64,000 bases of DNA from Christiangramia sp. OXR-203 (GTDB taxonomy: Bacteria; Bacteroidota; Bacteroidia; Flavobacteriales; Flavobacteriaceae), in assembly GCF_034372165.1 (NCBI RefSeq), contig NZ_CP139698.1, positions 2,232,001 to 2,296,000 on the forward strand. Reading direction: 5' to 3'. How positions within the stretch are numbered: the first letter of the stretch is position 1; each line of letters starts with the position of its first letter. The position numbers and the translations under genes were made by a program. Below the pieces are notes generated by a model. That model saw only the letters and a list, made by a program, of their open reading frames with translations, was not told where the DNA came from and ran no database searches. Positions 44,877 to 52,830 of the stretch are shown here, piece by piece.

Positions 44877-45509
44877 TTATAGATCGATGACCTTGATCTG
44901 GTTTCTCTGTAATTTGATCTTGCCATCCAGTTCTAGCTTCTTTAATAACCTGGAAACCACCACCCTGGACGTATGAAGGTCGTATGCAATCTGTTGATGG
45001 GTACTTTGCACATTCTCATCTCCATTGATCTTAGCCTTGTCCCGCAGGTATTTCATAATACGCTGATCCATATTAAGGAATGCGATCGTGTCTATAGTAT
45101 CCAGCATTTCAGAAAGACGGGAGTGATAGCTTTCAAAAACAAAATTTCTCCAGCTTTTAAATCTCGCGGTCCATTCTTCCATTTTGGCAATAGGCACCAT
45201 AATCATGGTAGTATCGGTTTCGGCTACCGCACGAATCTCAGATTTGGTCTGGCCCATACAACAATTAAGAGTCATGGCACAGGTATCTCCTCTTTCTATA
45301 AAGTAAAGCAGCAATTCATCACCGTCACCGTCTTCGCGTAAAATTTTTATAGCGCCATTTAGCAACAACGGCATCCCGGTAACATAATCGCCAAACTCAA
45401 TAATGCGCTCCCCTGCATCGATCTTACGAATAGATCCACATTCGGCGATCTCTTCGAGCAATTCTTTTTCAAATAGAAAGCCGTAGGCCTCCTGTAATTC
45501 GGTCATCAT
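44877..45509 (-). CDS. Crp/Fnr family transcriptional regulator
   Basis: A 210-residue regulator with an N-terminal cyclic-nucleotide-type beta-roll (about 20-120) and a C-terminal winged helix. The recognition region is THQQIAYDLHTSRVVVSRLLKK. It has cysteines C24, C77, C83 and C84; the C83-C84 pair with C77 in GDTCAMTLNCC could sense redox or sulfane sulfur, but there is no N-terminal FNR-type iron-sulfur cluster motif. It is the likely binder of the GTAACnnnnGTTAC sites nearby (inference). Confidence 0.88.
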   Translation of the reverse strand: MMTELQEAYGFLFEKELLEEIAECGSIRKIDAGERIIEFGDYVTGMPLLLNGAIKILREDGDGDELLLYFIERGDTCAMTLNCCMGQTKSEIRAVAETDTTMIMVPIAKMEEWTARFKSWRNFVFESYHSRLSEMLDTIDTIAFLNMDQRIMKYLRDKAKINGDENVQSTHQQIAYDLHTSRVVVSRLLKKLELDGKIKLQRNQIKVIDL

Positions 45510-45755
45510 GGGTTAGGATTTTTACCCTTTAAAATTAGCAAGATTATCGAGAACAATTCCCAGCGATTTGGTAGGATACTTCGGAAGTATCACGGAAATC
45601 AAAAATTACTGATACTACAGAAGTAAGTTTTATAAAAATTTTAAAGTTATAGGGCCTTCCGAAGAATTCATTTAACGAAGTCTTATTAAGCTTCGGCTCT
45701 CTTAAGACGTACCTTAGTGTTCAAGAAAAATTGCTAAACAAAAAAGATAAAAATT

Positions 45756-47138
45756 ATGTCGAAGGATTCAAAAATGACCACTATTAACCCAGCAACCGGA
45801 AAGGAAATCCAATCTTATGATACGATGACCAATGATGAAATGAACAAGGCGATCGAGTCCTGTCATGAAGCATTCCTGGAATGGAAAATGAAGCCTGCTG
45901 AAGAGCGCGCAAAAATTATTGTTAATATTGGAAAAGAACTTGACAAGAATAAAGACAAACTTGCCAAATTAATGACAGAGGAAATGGGGAAACTGGAAAA
46001 GCAGGGATACCAGGAAATTGAACTCTGTTCAGCTATTTGTGATTATACCGCTGAAAACGGACCAAAAAGTTTACAGGATGAAGAAAGAGAATTACCAGAA
46101 GGTGGAAAAGGTTTTATCACCTACTCTCCTATGGGCGTGATCTACGGAATCCAACCATGGAATTTCCCAACTTACCAGGTAGTGCGTTATTCTATCGCTA
46201 ATCTTATGGCCGGAAACGGAGTATTGCTGAAGCATGCTGAAAACGTAACCGGAACAGGAATTTTACTGGAGCAAATTTATAAGGACGCAGGATTACCCGA
46301 GAACTTATTTAAGACTCTGGTAATTTCTCATGACCAGAGTGATGAGGTAATCGAAAACGAACGAGTTCGCGGTGTAACTCTTACAGGAAGCCCTGGCGCC
46401 GGAAGGATTATTGGTGAAAAAGCAGGGAAAGCGCTTAAGAAAACGGTATTAGAACTGGGAAGTAACGATGCTTATATCGTACTTGATGATGCAGATCTTG
46501 ATCTTGCTGTAAAAACCTGTGTACAGGGACGTCTCTATAATAATGGTGAAACCTGTGTTGCTGCGAAAAGATTTATCGTAGTAGATGCGGTTTATGACAA
46601 ATTTAGAGATGCTTTTGTAGAGCAGATGAAGAATATGAAGGCAGGAGATCCTACAAGCGAAGATAGCGATCTGGGACCAATGGCCAGAAAAGATCTACGT
46701 GAAGAACTTCATGAGCAGGTAGAAGAGAGTGTGAAAAAAGGCGCAAAGATCCTTTGTGGAGGGAAAATTCCAGAAGGCGACGGATTCTATTATCCAGCTA
46801 CTGTGCTTGAAAATCTTGAGCCGGGACAACCAGCTTATGATGATGAGCTTTTTGGACCTGTAGCTTCTTTAATCAAAGCGAAAGATACTGATGATGCGAT
46901 GAGAATTGCGAATGACAGTAGATTTGGTCTTGGTGGAGGAATTTTCTCTAAAGACGAAGCTAAGGCTAAGGAATTAGCTCAAAAGCACTTTGATACCGGA
47001 ATGGTATTTATCAATTCCTTTGGACTTGCCAAGCCTAACATGCCATTTGGTGGTGTGAAGGATTCAGGTTATGGTAGAGAACATGGTGGATTTGGATTGC
47101 ATGAATTTGTAAATGCAAAATCTGTAATGATGGCGTAA
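45756..47138 (+). CDS. NAD(P)-dependent succinate-semialdehyde dehydrogenase-like aldehyde dehydrogenase
   Basis: A 460-residue aldehyde dehydrogenase. GIQPWNFPTYQVVRYSIANL near 128-147 and the glycine motif TLTGSPGAGR are present. The glutamate region is VLELGSNDAYIVLDDADL, and the active cysteine lies in NNGETCVAAKR. The pattern fits the GabD/Sad-like group, which oxidises succinate semialdehyde to succinate. Monocistronic with its own terminator. The 246-bp region before it (45510-45755) shows no other gene. Confidence 0.9.
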   Translation: MSKDSKMTTINPATGKEIQSYDTMTNDEMNKAIESCHEAFLEWKMKPAEERAKIIVNIGKELDKNKDKLAKLMTEEMGKLEKQGYQEIELCSAICDYTAENGPKSLQDEERELPEGGKGFITYSPMGVIYGIQPWNFPTYQVVRYSIANLMAGNGVLLKHAENVTGTGILLEQIYKDAGLPENLFKTLVISHDQSDEVIENERVRGVTLTGSPGAGRIIGEKAGKALKKTVLELGSNDAYIVLDDADLDLAVKTCVQGRLYNNGETCVAAKRFIVVDAVYDKFRDAFVEQMKNMKAGDPTSEDSDLGPMARKDLREELHEQVEESVKKGAKILCGGKIPEGDGFYYPATVLENLEPGQPAYDDELFGPVASLIKAKDTDDAMRIANDSRFGLGGGIFSKDEAKAKELAQKHFDTGMVFINSFGLAKPNMPFGGVKDSGYGREHGGFGLHEFVNAKSVMMA

Positions 47139-47164
47139 GTCATTATTCATTTCTATATATACAA

Positions 47165-47186
47165 GGGAGCTACGGCTCCCTTTTTT
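47165..47186 (+). terminator. Terminator before the integron region
   Basis: GGGAGC pairs with GCTCCC over TACG and is followed by TTTTTT. It separates the aldehyde dehydrogenase transcript from the recombinase gene. Confidence 0.88.
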
Positions 47187-47277
47187 ATGGACAAATTTTA
47201 AATAAACCTCTTAACCAGCGCTTTCTGTTTTTAAACGTTTTCACGACCAACGCGACCTTATGAATCGGATTTTCATT

Positions 47278-47285
47278 TATGTTTG
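47278..47285 (+). promoter_or_regulatory. Candidate -7 box of the recombinase gene
   Basis: TATGTTTG matches TAnnTTTG and lies 17 bp before the recombinase ATG at 47303. A clear -33 element was not found, so the promoter may be weak or need an activator. Confidence 0.45.
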
Positions 47286-47302
47286 AAGGTTAATTAAATT
47301 TT

Positions 47303-48460
47303 ATGAAGCAATTGAATTTGTTTCTATTCAGACATAAAAATGCTGAACAGATAGGTATAGACTTTAGATTTGACATGGAACTAAAGGCTCATTTAAAAAA
47401 GCTCAATGAAGTGAGGTGGAGTCGAACCCATTCCTGCTTCTATATTCCAGCGGGTAAACAATACCTGGAGAGCCTTAACTCCCACTTCAAATCTATAGAG
47501 GTAGAAATTAATACTGCTCTACTCGACTTTTCCAGAATTCCAGATATCGCCATTGTAGAAACTGTTGAAGTAAGACAGGCCATGCGAAAGTTCGTGCGAT
47601 ATTTAAAAGGTTTGAGACATAGCCCAAGTACGATCAAAACCTATTCTTCATTTGTGCACTCATTTCTGAAATTTCATCATGAAAAAGAGAATTACACGCA
47701 TAGGGATGTCGCCAGGTTTATAGAATCTGAAGTTGCTCTGAAACGCTATTCTATAAGTACGCACCGGCAATGTATTAGCGCTTTAAAGCATTATTTTGAA
47801 TTTAATGAAAATGCTTTATTTGATCTTAACGCGTTGAAGCGTCCCAAGAAAAGCAGTTATCTACCTACGGTTCTAAGCAAGGAAGAGTTAATCGATCTAT
47901 TGCGACTTACCCGAAATTTGAAACATCGTAGTATTCTCGCGCTTATATATTCTTCTGGCTTACGAATTGGTGAGCTGATCAATCTTGAGTTGCGGGATCT
48001 TGATATTGATAGAAGGCAAATTCTGGTTAGACAGGCAAAAGGTAGGAAAGACCGTTATGTGATGATGGCAGAAAGTTTTCTTCCATTATTACTGAATTAT
48101 TTACAAACTTATGAACCTAAGCGTTACTTCGCTGAAGGTAACGGCGGAAAATACTCCAGTTCCGCGATTCGCGGATTCCTGAAGGATTCCTGCGAAAGAG
48201 CAAAGATTAGAAAAAGGGTGACTCCGCATACGCTAAGACACAGTTTCGCCACGCATATGCTGGAGAACGGAACAGATCTAAGATATATCCAAGAACTGCT
48301 AGGCCACGCTAAACCGGAAACTACGATGATCTATACGCATGTAACCAAAAAAGACCTCCTGAAAATTGAGAGTCCGCTTGATTCCACTATCAAAAAGCTA
48401 TTGGAGAAGGGAGATAAAGAACAGTCGGATCTGCGTTTATCCCGAAACATACTCGGATAA
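47303..48460 (+). CDS. Tyrosine recombinase of the cassette array (IntI-like role, Xer-like size)
   Basis: A 385-residue tyrosine recombinase. An extra N-terminal domain of about 85 residues (VRWSRTHSCFYIPAGKQYL), seen in Bacteroidota integrases, precedes a SAM-like core-binding domain (about 95-172). The catalytic domain has R221 (SSGLRIGEL), a lysine near 246, H309 and R312 (TPHTLRHSFATH), H335 (ELLGHA) and Y344 (MIYTHV). R221 to H309 is 88 residues, close to XerD (96) and far from IntI1 (131), so the IntI-specific insertion is absent. Yet STHRQCISAL and the tail ESPLD recall IntI. It likely recombines the attC sites downstream, but this is inferred. Confidence 0.88.
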   Translation: MKQLNLFLFRHKNAEQIGIDFRFDMELKAHLKKLNEVRWSRTHSCFYIPAGKQYLESLNSHFKSIEVEINTALLDFSRIPDIAIVETVEVRQAMRKFVRYLKGLRHSPSTIKTYSSFVHSFLKFHHEKENYTHRDVARFIESEVALKRYSISTHRQCISALKHYFEFNENALFDLNALKRPKKSSYLPTVLSKEELIDLLRLTRNLKHRSILALIYSSGLRIGELINLELRDLDIDRRQILVRQAKGRKDRYVMMAESFLPLLLNYLQTYEPKRYFAEGNGGKYSSSAIRGFLKDSCERAKIRKRVTPHTLRHSFATHMLENGTDLRYIQELLGHAKPETTMIYTHVTKKDLLKIESPLDSTIKKLLEKGDKEQSDLRLSRNILG

Positions 48461-48465
48461 ATATG

Positions 48466-48473
48466 TATATTTG
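48466..48473 (+). promoter_or_regulatory. Candidate cassette promoter Pc (-7 box)
   Basis: TATATTTG is a perfect Bacteroidota -7 box. It lies 5 bp after the recombinase stop, 15 bp before the first core GTT, and points into the array. No good -33 TTG is seen at 19-23 bp, so strength is uncertain. Confidence 0.5.
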
Positions 48474-48480
48474 GGTGGAT

Positions 48481-48497
48481 ATAACGAGTTATATACA
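48481..48497 (+). other. Candidate attI site
   Basis: The first cassette joins the chromosome at GTT 48488-48490, 28 bp after the recombinase stop. The junction ATATAACGAGTTATAT forms an inverted repeat around GA, a simple core-type site with no long hairpin, as expected for attI. The right half (GTTATATAC) recurs at the identical cassette copy at 54571, which fixes the cassette boundary. The left limit of attI cannot be set from one sequence. Confidence 0.6.
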
Positions 48498-49192
48498 ATG
48501 GCTCCAAAACCACCTGAGTTCAATAACTTAACGTAACAAATCATAACTTACAATTTCCAAAGCTAGATTAAAGTGTAACGTTTCTATAAATAATTAACTA
48601 ATAGCTTAAAATAAGATTTAGAATAAATTCATAGGATACTAAAAATCCAATCACAAACATTAAACTAAAATTATCATGGCTAGAATATTGAAATCAAAAA
48701 AAACTCATCTACTTATTTTTCTATTCACATTCGTAATTGCATTCATAATATTAAGCACTATATTTTCAGATTGGGAACATTTCAAAGCGGGACTTTTTGG
48801 ATACTAAACTATTCTTAATAAATGTGATATACTCCCAAGCTTAATGTTGTAATAGTTAGTTGGAAAAATCCACTTCTTAAATGACAAGTAAAAATGGAGA
48901 TCCTATAAGCACTCAAGTATTATAATTGAGTTTTAAATAAAGATTTCTGTGGTTAATTATTGGTTTGATAAGAAGAATAGGACTATATCAACTTCTGATT
49001 AATATAGCCGGAACACGTTTAAAACTTAAAAGAGGTCCAATTTATAACTGTAACTGTCGCCACAGTATATAACAACGGTTAATCGCCAATAGACGGCAGC
49101 GTTAGAAAGAAAATAATTAAATTGACCAACAAACCAATACTAAGCCGACAACTCCGCGTCCCTTATTCCGCCAACTGGCGATAACCGAGACC
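48488..49192 (+). repeat. Duplicated cassette, copy 1 (cassette 1)
   Basis: This 705-bp cassette is repeated at 54571-55275. I found no difference between the copies by reading them side by side. It holds one 43-codon gene and its attC. The 257 bp between that gene and the attC (48808-49064) contain no frame I can support. Being next to attI, copy 1 may be the most recent insertion. Confidence 0.85.
48676..48807 (+). CDS. Small membrane protein, cassette 1 (43 residues)
   Basis: ATG 48676 encodes MARILKSKKTHLLIFLFTF, continuing through one hydrophobic helix (about 11-31) and ending in SDWEHFKAGLFGY. Short proteins with a DWEHFKAGL-like ending are, as I recall, common in Flavobacteria, which supports a real gene. 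Function unknown. An identical copy lies at 54759-54890. Confidence 0.65.
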   Translation: MARILKSKKTHLLIFLFTFVIAFIILSTIFSDWEHFKAGLFGY

Positions 49193-49199
49193 GTTGCCC
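49065..49199 (+). other. attC-like site 1 (family A)
   Basis: The left box GTATATAAC (49065-49073) is the inverse of the cassette 1 start GTTATATAC. The right core is GTTGCCC at 49193-49199. Arms CGGTTAATCGCC and GGCGATAACCG pair with one bulged A. The loop carries CCGACAACTCCGCGTC. Confidence 0.88.
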
Positions 49200-49206
49200 A
49201 CAATAT

Positions 49207-50094
49207 ATGACAAGAAAGCTACTTATAATTATTGGACTCATCAGCTTCCAATTTTCAATTGCTCAAATTCAAGGAACAATTATTAACTCTGATACTAATC
49301 AGTCCATTTCATTTGCAAGTATTTGGATTGAGAATACAAATATTGGAACCACATCTGATAAAAATGGAGTATATCAGCTAGACAAGACTGATAACTCAAA
49401 TATTGTTGTCTTTTCAGCTATAGGGTATCAAACCCAACGTATTGAATTTGATTTATTAAAAGATAGCATACGATTAAAATCAATATCAGAACCATATCCT
49501 AAACTTGAGAATATAAATAGTTCTAGAAAGAAAAAAAGAACAACTAGTATTGGTAAATACGACAAAGCGAAAACTAAGAGATTTTTTGGGGCAGGTAATT
49601 TACCTGGGATAACAGCGCGATTTTTTGAGTATAATAATTCATATTCCAAAACACCGTTTTTAAACGAAATTTCTATCCTAACCAGTAGTGATATTTCTAG
49701 AGCTAAATTTCTAATTAAATTATATAAAAAGGACAGCGTTGGTAATCCAGGAGATTACATATATCATAAAAATATTATCGGCGTATCACGACGTGGTAAA
49801 AGATCCACGAAAATAAATCTTTCGGATTTGAATATAAAATTTCCAGAAAAAGGTCTTTTTGTCGGAATAGAGTGGTTAATTATAGAAGATAACAAATTTG
49901 AATATTCGTATATATCACCGGGCAAAAAGGGAGAATTAACAGATATATCATATGAGCCAGCATTCGGAATGATTTCGAGTTCGACATTAAATAATTCGTG
50001 GAGCTTCTTTCAAGGACATTGGACTAGAATCCCTAAAGATCCAAGAAACCACGAGTTTAAACTTTTAGCATTAGAATTAGAGTTATCAGACTAA
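49207..50094 (+). CDS. Secreted protein with carboxypeptidase-like regulatory domain, cassette 2
   Basis: A 295-residue protein with a signal peptide (to FSIAQ, residue 20) and an N-terminal carboxypeptidase-D regulatory-like beta sandwich (GTIINSDTNQSISFASIWIE, GVYQLDKT, VFSAIGYQTQRIEF). The rest, including KRFFGAGNLPGITARFFEY, is unassigned. Such domains often tether outer-membrane proteins in Bacteroidota. The start lies 14 bp after the attC core, and the stop 7 bp before the next attC. Function unknown. Confidence 0.78.
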   Translation: MTRKLLIIIGLISFQFSIAQIQGTIINSDTNQSISFASIWIENTNIGTTSDKNGVYQLDKTDNSNIVVFSAIGYQTQRIEFDLLKDSIRLKSISEPYPKLENINSSRKKKRTTSIGKYDKAKTKRFFGAGNLPGITARFFEYNNSYSKTPFLNEISILTSSDISRAKFLIKLYKKDSVGNPGDYIYHKNIIGVSRRGKRSTKINLSDLNIKFPEKGLFVGIEWLIIEDNKFEYSYISPGKKGELTDISYEPAFGMISSSTLNNSWSFFQGHWTRIPKDPRNHEFKLLALELELSD

Positions 50095-50100
50095 TATACC

Positions 50101-50235
50101 GTGGGCAACATCGGTTGATCGCCAATAAGCGGCACCGTTAATAAGATAATAATTAACTTGACCAACAATCCAATACTAAGCCGACAAATCCGCGTCCCTT
50201 ACTCCGCCAACTGGCGATAACCGAAACCGTTGGCA
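50101..50235 (+). other. attC-like site 2 (family A)
   Basis: The left box GTGGGCAAC (50101-50109) is the exact inverse of the cassette 2 start GTTGCCCAC. The right core is GTTGGCA (50229-50235). Arms CGGTTGATCGCC and GGCGATAACCG pair, with a bulged G where site 1 has A. Confidence 0.88.
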
Positions 50236-50259
50236 ATAATACTTAAACAGCGAATTGAA

Positions 50260-50936
50260 ATGCAAAATAGATTTTACCAATTATCTAAAAAGGAAAAAAG
50301 GAACTTCTATCTAAATCTGACTATCGTTATTTTAGTGATTCTCATTCCCGTTTTTGCACTCTCTTTTTATTTCAAAATCTATTTTCTAGCACCTTTAATT
50401 TTCTGGATCCTACTTTCAATTACAGCTCCATTTTTCGATATACCATCAATGAATAAAAATGGAAATTTGAAATACGAATCATCGCTGTTAATTTCAGAAA
50501 AAGAAAAAATAACCAAATAAAAATACACGGAGGATCCCTATTTGACTATTACTTTGTCTTAAATAATCAAGATAAGGGAAGTAAAAGAAGAAATATTATT
50601 CTCTTAGAATATTTAAATGGTATCCTCGAAATAATTGAATCAAACAAAGAAAAGCCAGATTTAAAAATTACAGGAACTACATATATTTTGAACCAGAGAA
50701 CAGCGAATAAAATTGGTTTCAAAGTTCAAGAAATGGATACAATTCAATTAATTATCCTACTTCTAAATTATCCAAACCTGATTTTCACAAAATCTTTCTC
50801 TCATAAAAAATTATCCTTTCCAGACTTGAAGAATATTAAAACATATAAATCTAGTATTAAAGAATTGGATGAGAATAAACAGAAAATTACTCAAATTAGA
50901 AATACAATAAAAAGTACTATTGCCAACATCGGTTAA
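50260..50936 (+). pseudogene. Frameshifted membrane-protein gene, cassette 3
   Basis: ATG 50260 encodes MQNRFYQLSKKEKRNFYLNL with two membrane helices (about 21-65) and stops at 50520. A second frame, open from before 50512, continues with IKIHGGSLFDYYFVLNNQD through ESNKEKPDLKITGTTYILN to a stop at 50936 inside the attC. The junction is the A-run around 50504-50509. The two parts read as one protein of about 225 residues, so this is either a frameshift mutation, a sequencing error in the homopolymer, or a -1 slippage site. No family recognised. Confidence 0.6.
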
Positions 50937-51053
50937 TCGCAAATAACGGGTATTGCCGAAAAAGTGTAATTTTAGAAACCAAGAGAGAAAATAATTAATC
51001 CGACAAGTCCGCGTCCCTACTCCCGCAACTTGCGATAACCGTAACCGTTAGCT
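50918..51053 (+). other. attC-like site 3 (family B)
   Basis: The left box TATTGCCAAC (50918-50927) is the exact inverse of the cassette 3 start GTTGGCAATA. The right core is GTTAGCT (51047-51053). Arms CGGTTAATCGCAA and TTGCGATAACCG pair with a bulged A: the family A CC/GG pairs are replaced by AA/TT pairs. Confidence 0.87.
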
Positions 51054-51077
51054 CCAATATTTTATCAAGAAAATAGT

Positions 51078-51106
51078 TCCCAATTTGGGATTTTAATTTA
51101 TCTTTG
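51078..51106 (+). promoter_or_regulatory. Promoter and operator of the higBA cassette
   Basis: A -7 box TATCTTTG (51099-51106) lies 18 bp before the higB start. Just upstream is the palindrome TCCCAATTTGGGA (51078-51090), placed where a repressor such as HigA could block the -33 region. This cassette therefore seems to carry its own promoter, unlike the others. Confidence 0.55.
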
Positions 51107-51123
51107 TTATAAAATAATTTAAT

Positions 51124-51417
51124 GTGAGAATTATTGCAAAACGAACCTTACGTGATTTTTGGATAAAACACGCCGATAGTGAACAGCAATTAAAAGCCTG
51201 GTATCGAGAAACAGAAAAAACAGAATGGGAAAATATAAATGATTTAAAAAAAGACTATCCCAGCGCAAGTATTTTACAAGACAATAGAATCGTTTTCAAT
51301 ATAAAAGGAAACAACTATCGATTAATTGTAAAATTTAACTTTGAATATCAAGTTTGCTACATAAGATTTATTGGAACTCACGCGGAATATGATAAAATAG
51401 ACGCTAATAATATTTAG
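51124..51417 (+). CDS. higB: HigB-family mRNA interferase toxin, cassette 4
   Basis: A 97-residue RelE/HigB-like toxin. RTLRDFWIKHADSEQQLKAW at the start and the C-terminal YIRFIGTHAEYDKID are typical of the HigB family, which cleaves mRNA on the ribosome. The start is GTG 51124. The antitoxin gene follows 4 bp after the stop. Toxin-antitoxin cassettes are known to stabilise large integron arrays. Confidence 0.9.
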   Translation: MRIIAKRTLRDFWIKHADSEQQLKAWYRETEKTEWENINDLKKDYPSASILQDNRIVFNIKGNNYRLIVKFNFEYQVCYIRFIGTHAEYDKIDANNI

Positions 51418-51421
51418 AAAA

Positions 51422-51778
51422 ATGAATATAAAACCAATTAGAAACGAAGAAGATTATCAAAATGCTCTTCAAAGACTTGATGAAATTTTTGATGCAAAAA
51501 GAGGTACAGAAGAAGGTGACGAACTAGAAATACTAGTTATTCTCGTTGATAATTATGAGAATGAACATTTTCCAATCGGTATGCCTGATCCAATAGAAGC
51601 TATAAAATTCAGAATGGAACAAATGGGAATGAAACAAAAAGACCTGGCAGAGGTTTTCGGTTTCAAAAGCAGAGTAAGTGAAATTTTGAACAAGAAAAGA
51701 AAACTGACTTTGGAAATGGTAAGAAAGTTAAATACTACTCTTCATATTCCAACAGAGGTTTTGATCCAAGATTATTAA
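51422..51778 (+). CDS. higA: HigA-family antitoxin, cassette 4
   Basis: A 118-residue antitoxin. An N-terminal helical toxin-binding part (RNEEDYQNALQRLDEIFDAK) is followed by a Xre-type helix-turn-helix (MKQKDLAEVFGFKSRVSEIL, about 76-95). It should neutralise HigB and repress the promoter at 51078-51106. It lies 15 bp before the attC, and both genes fit a single cassette. Confidence 0.92.
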   Translation: MNIKPIRNEEDYQNALQRLDEIFDAKRGTEEGDELEILVILVDNYENEHFPIGMPDPIEAIKFRMEQMGMKQKDLAEVFGFKSRVSEILNKKRKLTLEMVRKLNTTLHIPTEVLIQDY

Positions 51779-51793
51779 TCGGAACACAAATAC

Positions 51794-51929
51794 TGGAGCT
51801 AACAACGGTTCACCGCAAATAAGCGGCAGCGTTAGAAAGAAAATAATTAACTTGACCAACAAACCAATACTAAGCCGACAAATCCGCCTCCCCTATTCCG
51901 CCAACTTGCGGTAACCGAAACCGTTGGCA
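51794..51929 (+). other. attC-like site 4 (family A)
   Basis: The left box TGGAGCTAAC (51794-51803) is the exact inverse of the cassette 4 start GTTAGCTCCA. The right core is GTTGGCA (51923-51929). Arms CGGTTCACCGC and GCGGTAACCG pair with a bulged C, showing a compensating change (ACC/GGT in place of ATC/GAT). Confidence 0.88.
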
Positions 51930-51948
51930 GCAATATTTCAAGAAAACA

Positions 51949-52548
51949 GTGAATAAGAAAAGTTTAGGAAAGAAGAATAAAGAGCTTCTAAAAATTGCAG
52001 AAAATATAATGAAGGCTGGAAATTCTTCTGTTCAGAAAAAAGACTTTTATATCCTCTCAATTATTAATAGAACGATTTCTTTGAATAAGGCATTTATTCT
52101 TTTAGTAGAGAATAAAAATTCGCTTTCTGCAGTTTCTATCTTAAGAATGCAACTCGATAATTTATTGAGATTAAATGCGATCAATATTGTAGATAATATT
52201 GATGATTTTTTAAAACATTTTTATGACGGGAAACCGATAAACACATTCAAGATAAAAAAGCAAAGATTTACGGATAAATTCTTAGCAACAGAATTGGATA
52301 AAAAGGTTCCCCAAACTTTAGATTTATATAATTACTTATGTGATTATATTCATTTTAGTGATAAACATTTTGATGCAACAAAAACGTTTTCAAAAAATGA
52401 AAAAGCTCTATTTAGAATAGTAATTGGTGAGTCCGATATTTTTAATAAAGGTCAAATCACCACTTTCTACGAGAATATAATCTATATATCTAATTCTATA
52501 GAAATGATTGGGCAAGAATGGATAAATTCAAAAGAAAATTTGAACTAG
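51949..52548 (+). CDS. Helical protein of unknown function, cassette 5
   Basis: A 199-residue, mostly helical protein starting at GTG 51949, 26 bp after the core site. NKNSLSAVSILRMQLDNLLRLN and YLCDYIHFSDKHFD resemble the DUF5677/HEPN-like pattern of paired helices with a conserved Arg and His, but I cannot confirm this. No signal or membrane segment. If HEPN-like it could be an RNase effector. Confidence 0.6.
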   Translation: MNKKSLGKKNKELLKIAENIMKAGNSSVQKKDFYILSIINRTISLNKAFILLVENKNSLSAVSILRMQLDNLLRLNAINIVDNIDDFLKHFYDGKPINTFKIKKQRFTDKFLATELDKKVPQTLDLYNYLCDYIHFSDKHFDATKTFSKNEKALFRIVIGESDIFNKGQITTFYENIIYISNSIEMIGQEWINSKENLN

Positions 52549-52555
52549 AAATACG

Positions 52556-52693
52556 GCTGCCAACAACGTATATCGCAAATGGCGGGTTTCATAGAAAAGT
52601 ACTAAATTAGTTTTGATAACAAACAAAAGCGTTAAGCCGACAAATCCGCATCCATAAATCCGCGCCACTTGTCGATATACGAGACCGTTGTGC
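52556..52693 (+). other. attC-like site 5 (family C)
   Basis: The left box GCTGCCAAC (52556-52564) is the inverse of the cassette 5 start GTTGGCAGC. The right core is GTTGTGC (52687-52693). Arms CGTATATCG and CGATATACG pair fully although the bases differ from family A, a clear covariation. Confidence 0.87.
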
Positions 52694-52830
52694 CAAATTA
52701 ATAAGAAAAATAATCTTTCAATTTATGTTCGGAATTTTAAAAATCCGAATTATTTTACAGAGCATTTTTCTACTTATTTTAAAAAGATTAAAAATTATAA
52801 ACTATATATTCAACTTTAAATATTCCAAAA

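Noticed and set aside
47303-48460. Housekeeping XerC or XerD
   Set aside because: The catalytic part is Xer-sized, but the extra N-terminal domain, the position at the head of a cassette array and the IntI-like ESPLD tail argue for a dedicated recombinase.
48498-48537. 12-codon frame beginning ATGGCTCCAAAACC at the start of cassette 1
   Set aside because: Too short and without supporting signals, though it starts right behind attI; it may be chance.
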